Source: Bacteroidales bacterium
GTDB taxonomy: Bacteria > Bacteroidota > Bacteroidia > Bacteroidales > UBA3824
DNA length: 64,000 bases
Reading direction: 5' to 3'
NCBI GenBank assembly: GCA_017962175.1
Contig: JAGCVU010000229.1
Coordinates: 1-64,000, forward strand
The position numbers were made by a program, and so were the translations under genes. Below are positions 63,805 through 64,000 of the stretch, piece after piece. The notes under the pieces were generated by a model. That model did no database searches. It saw nothing but the letters and a program-made list of their open reading frames with translations, and was not told where the DNA came from. The number at the start of each line of letters is the position of its first letter. The first letter of the stretch is position 1.

Positions 63805-64000
63805 ATGGACAAAAAGACAGATAATTTAACAGAATATCTACACAAGTTTTTCGGCTTTGACCGCTTCAAAGGCGAACAGGAAGTTGTAGTAAAGAATGTA
63901 TTGGCAGGCAACGACACCTTTGTGCTAATGCCCACAGGCGGCGGCAAGTCGCTCTGCTACCAACTACCCTCCCTTATGCTCGAAGGCACGGCGATTGTGA
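63805..64000 (+). CDS. recQ: ATP-dependent DNA helicase RecQ, 3'-truncated by window edge
   Basis: Only 65 codons are present. They encode the start of a RecQ helicase: [16 protein letters not shown] is the Q-motif region, and [17 protein letters not shown] is motif I with Walker A TGGGKS. The preceding 233 bases hold no other gene; an AT-rich hairpin (AGAAAAA/TTTTTCT, 63611-63629) may end the upstream SpoIIE transcript. Confidence 0.93.
   Translation, partial: MDKKTDNLTEYLHKFFGFDRFKGEQEVVVKNVLAGNDTFVLMPTGGGKSLCYQLPSLMLEGTAIV

Overview
This window comes from the chromosome of a Bacteroidota bacterium, most likely an uncultured member of the Bacteroidales. The evidence is the recurring TTG-N19-21-TAnnTTTG promoter, the Rho factor with a long Gln/Pro-rich insertion, type IX secretion (T9SS) parts (a stand-alone C-terminal sorting-domain protein and a PorV-like barrel), many SpoIIE phosphatases with periplasmic TPR sensors, and weak Shine-Dalgarno signals. 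No rRNA, tRNA, CRISPR array, insertion sequence or prophage gene was seen. The sequence cuts two genes: guaB at the left edge and recQ at the right edge.

Layout. 1-2.4 kb: the end of guaB faces rarA across a shared terminator. 2.4-18.3 kb: a long minus-strand run. Its upstream end (18.3 to 11 kb) is a phosphosignalling cassette: coiled-coil lipoprotein, Ser/Thr kinase, PP2C phosphatase, Hsp70/actin-like protein and a DUF2339 membrane protein. It continues into recJ, a TraX-like gene, tatA, tatC and a TPR-SpoIIE phosphatase. A second promoter then serves a small membrane protein and a second TPR-SpoIIE paralogue. 18.4-28.7 kb: an ECF sigma factor without an adjacent anti-sigma gene, then housekeeping genes (rho, kdsB, a YqgE family gene, a class IV aminotransferase homologue, rhomboid, pyrB-pyrI-apt, a PgpH-type HD phosphohydrolase).

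28.8-32.8 kb looks accessory: an AAA ATPase/nuclease fusion, an AT-rich orphan gene, and a Schlafen/AlbA_2 ATP-binding regulator followed by a 12-bp tandem repeat array. 32.8-40.5 kb: nth, pssA, a secreted GH114-like lipoprotein, a PorV-like barrel, a nucleotidyltransferase, a POT peptide transporter and a metallophosphoesterase. 40.5-48.2 kb: a CHASE4-SpoIIE phosphatase, a SPOR-like secreted protein, metY, a SUMF1-domain protein, a two-domain thioredoxin-like protein and rlmN. 48.2-54.5 kb: a His/Cys-rich metal permease, a lone chemoreceptor, a DUF2265 aminopeptidase and a membrane-anchored MutS-like ATPase. 54.5-60.5 kb: a probable phoH - Pif1-like helicase - nitrilase - ankyrin/barrel operon. 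60.5-64 kb: a LytTR response regulator divergent from a fourth SpoIIE phosphatase, then recQ.

The main theme is regulation by serine/threonine phosphorylation. Four SpoIIE phosphatases, one PP2C and one Hanks-type kinase lie within 64 kb, but no RsbV/RsbW-type partner is encoded here, so their substrates must be elsewhere or be unusual. The best candidate for an undescribed system is the 11.0-18.3 kb cassette. Promoters, terminators and start codons were assigned by eye. Family assignments come from recognised motifs and remembered family sequences, not from database searches.
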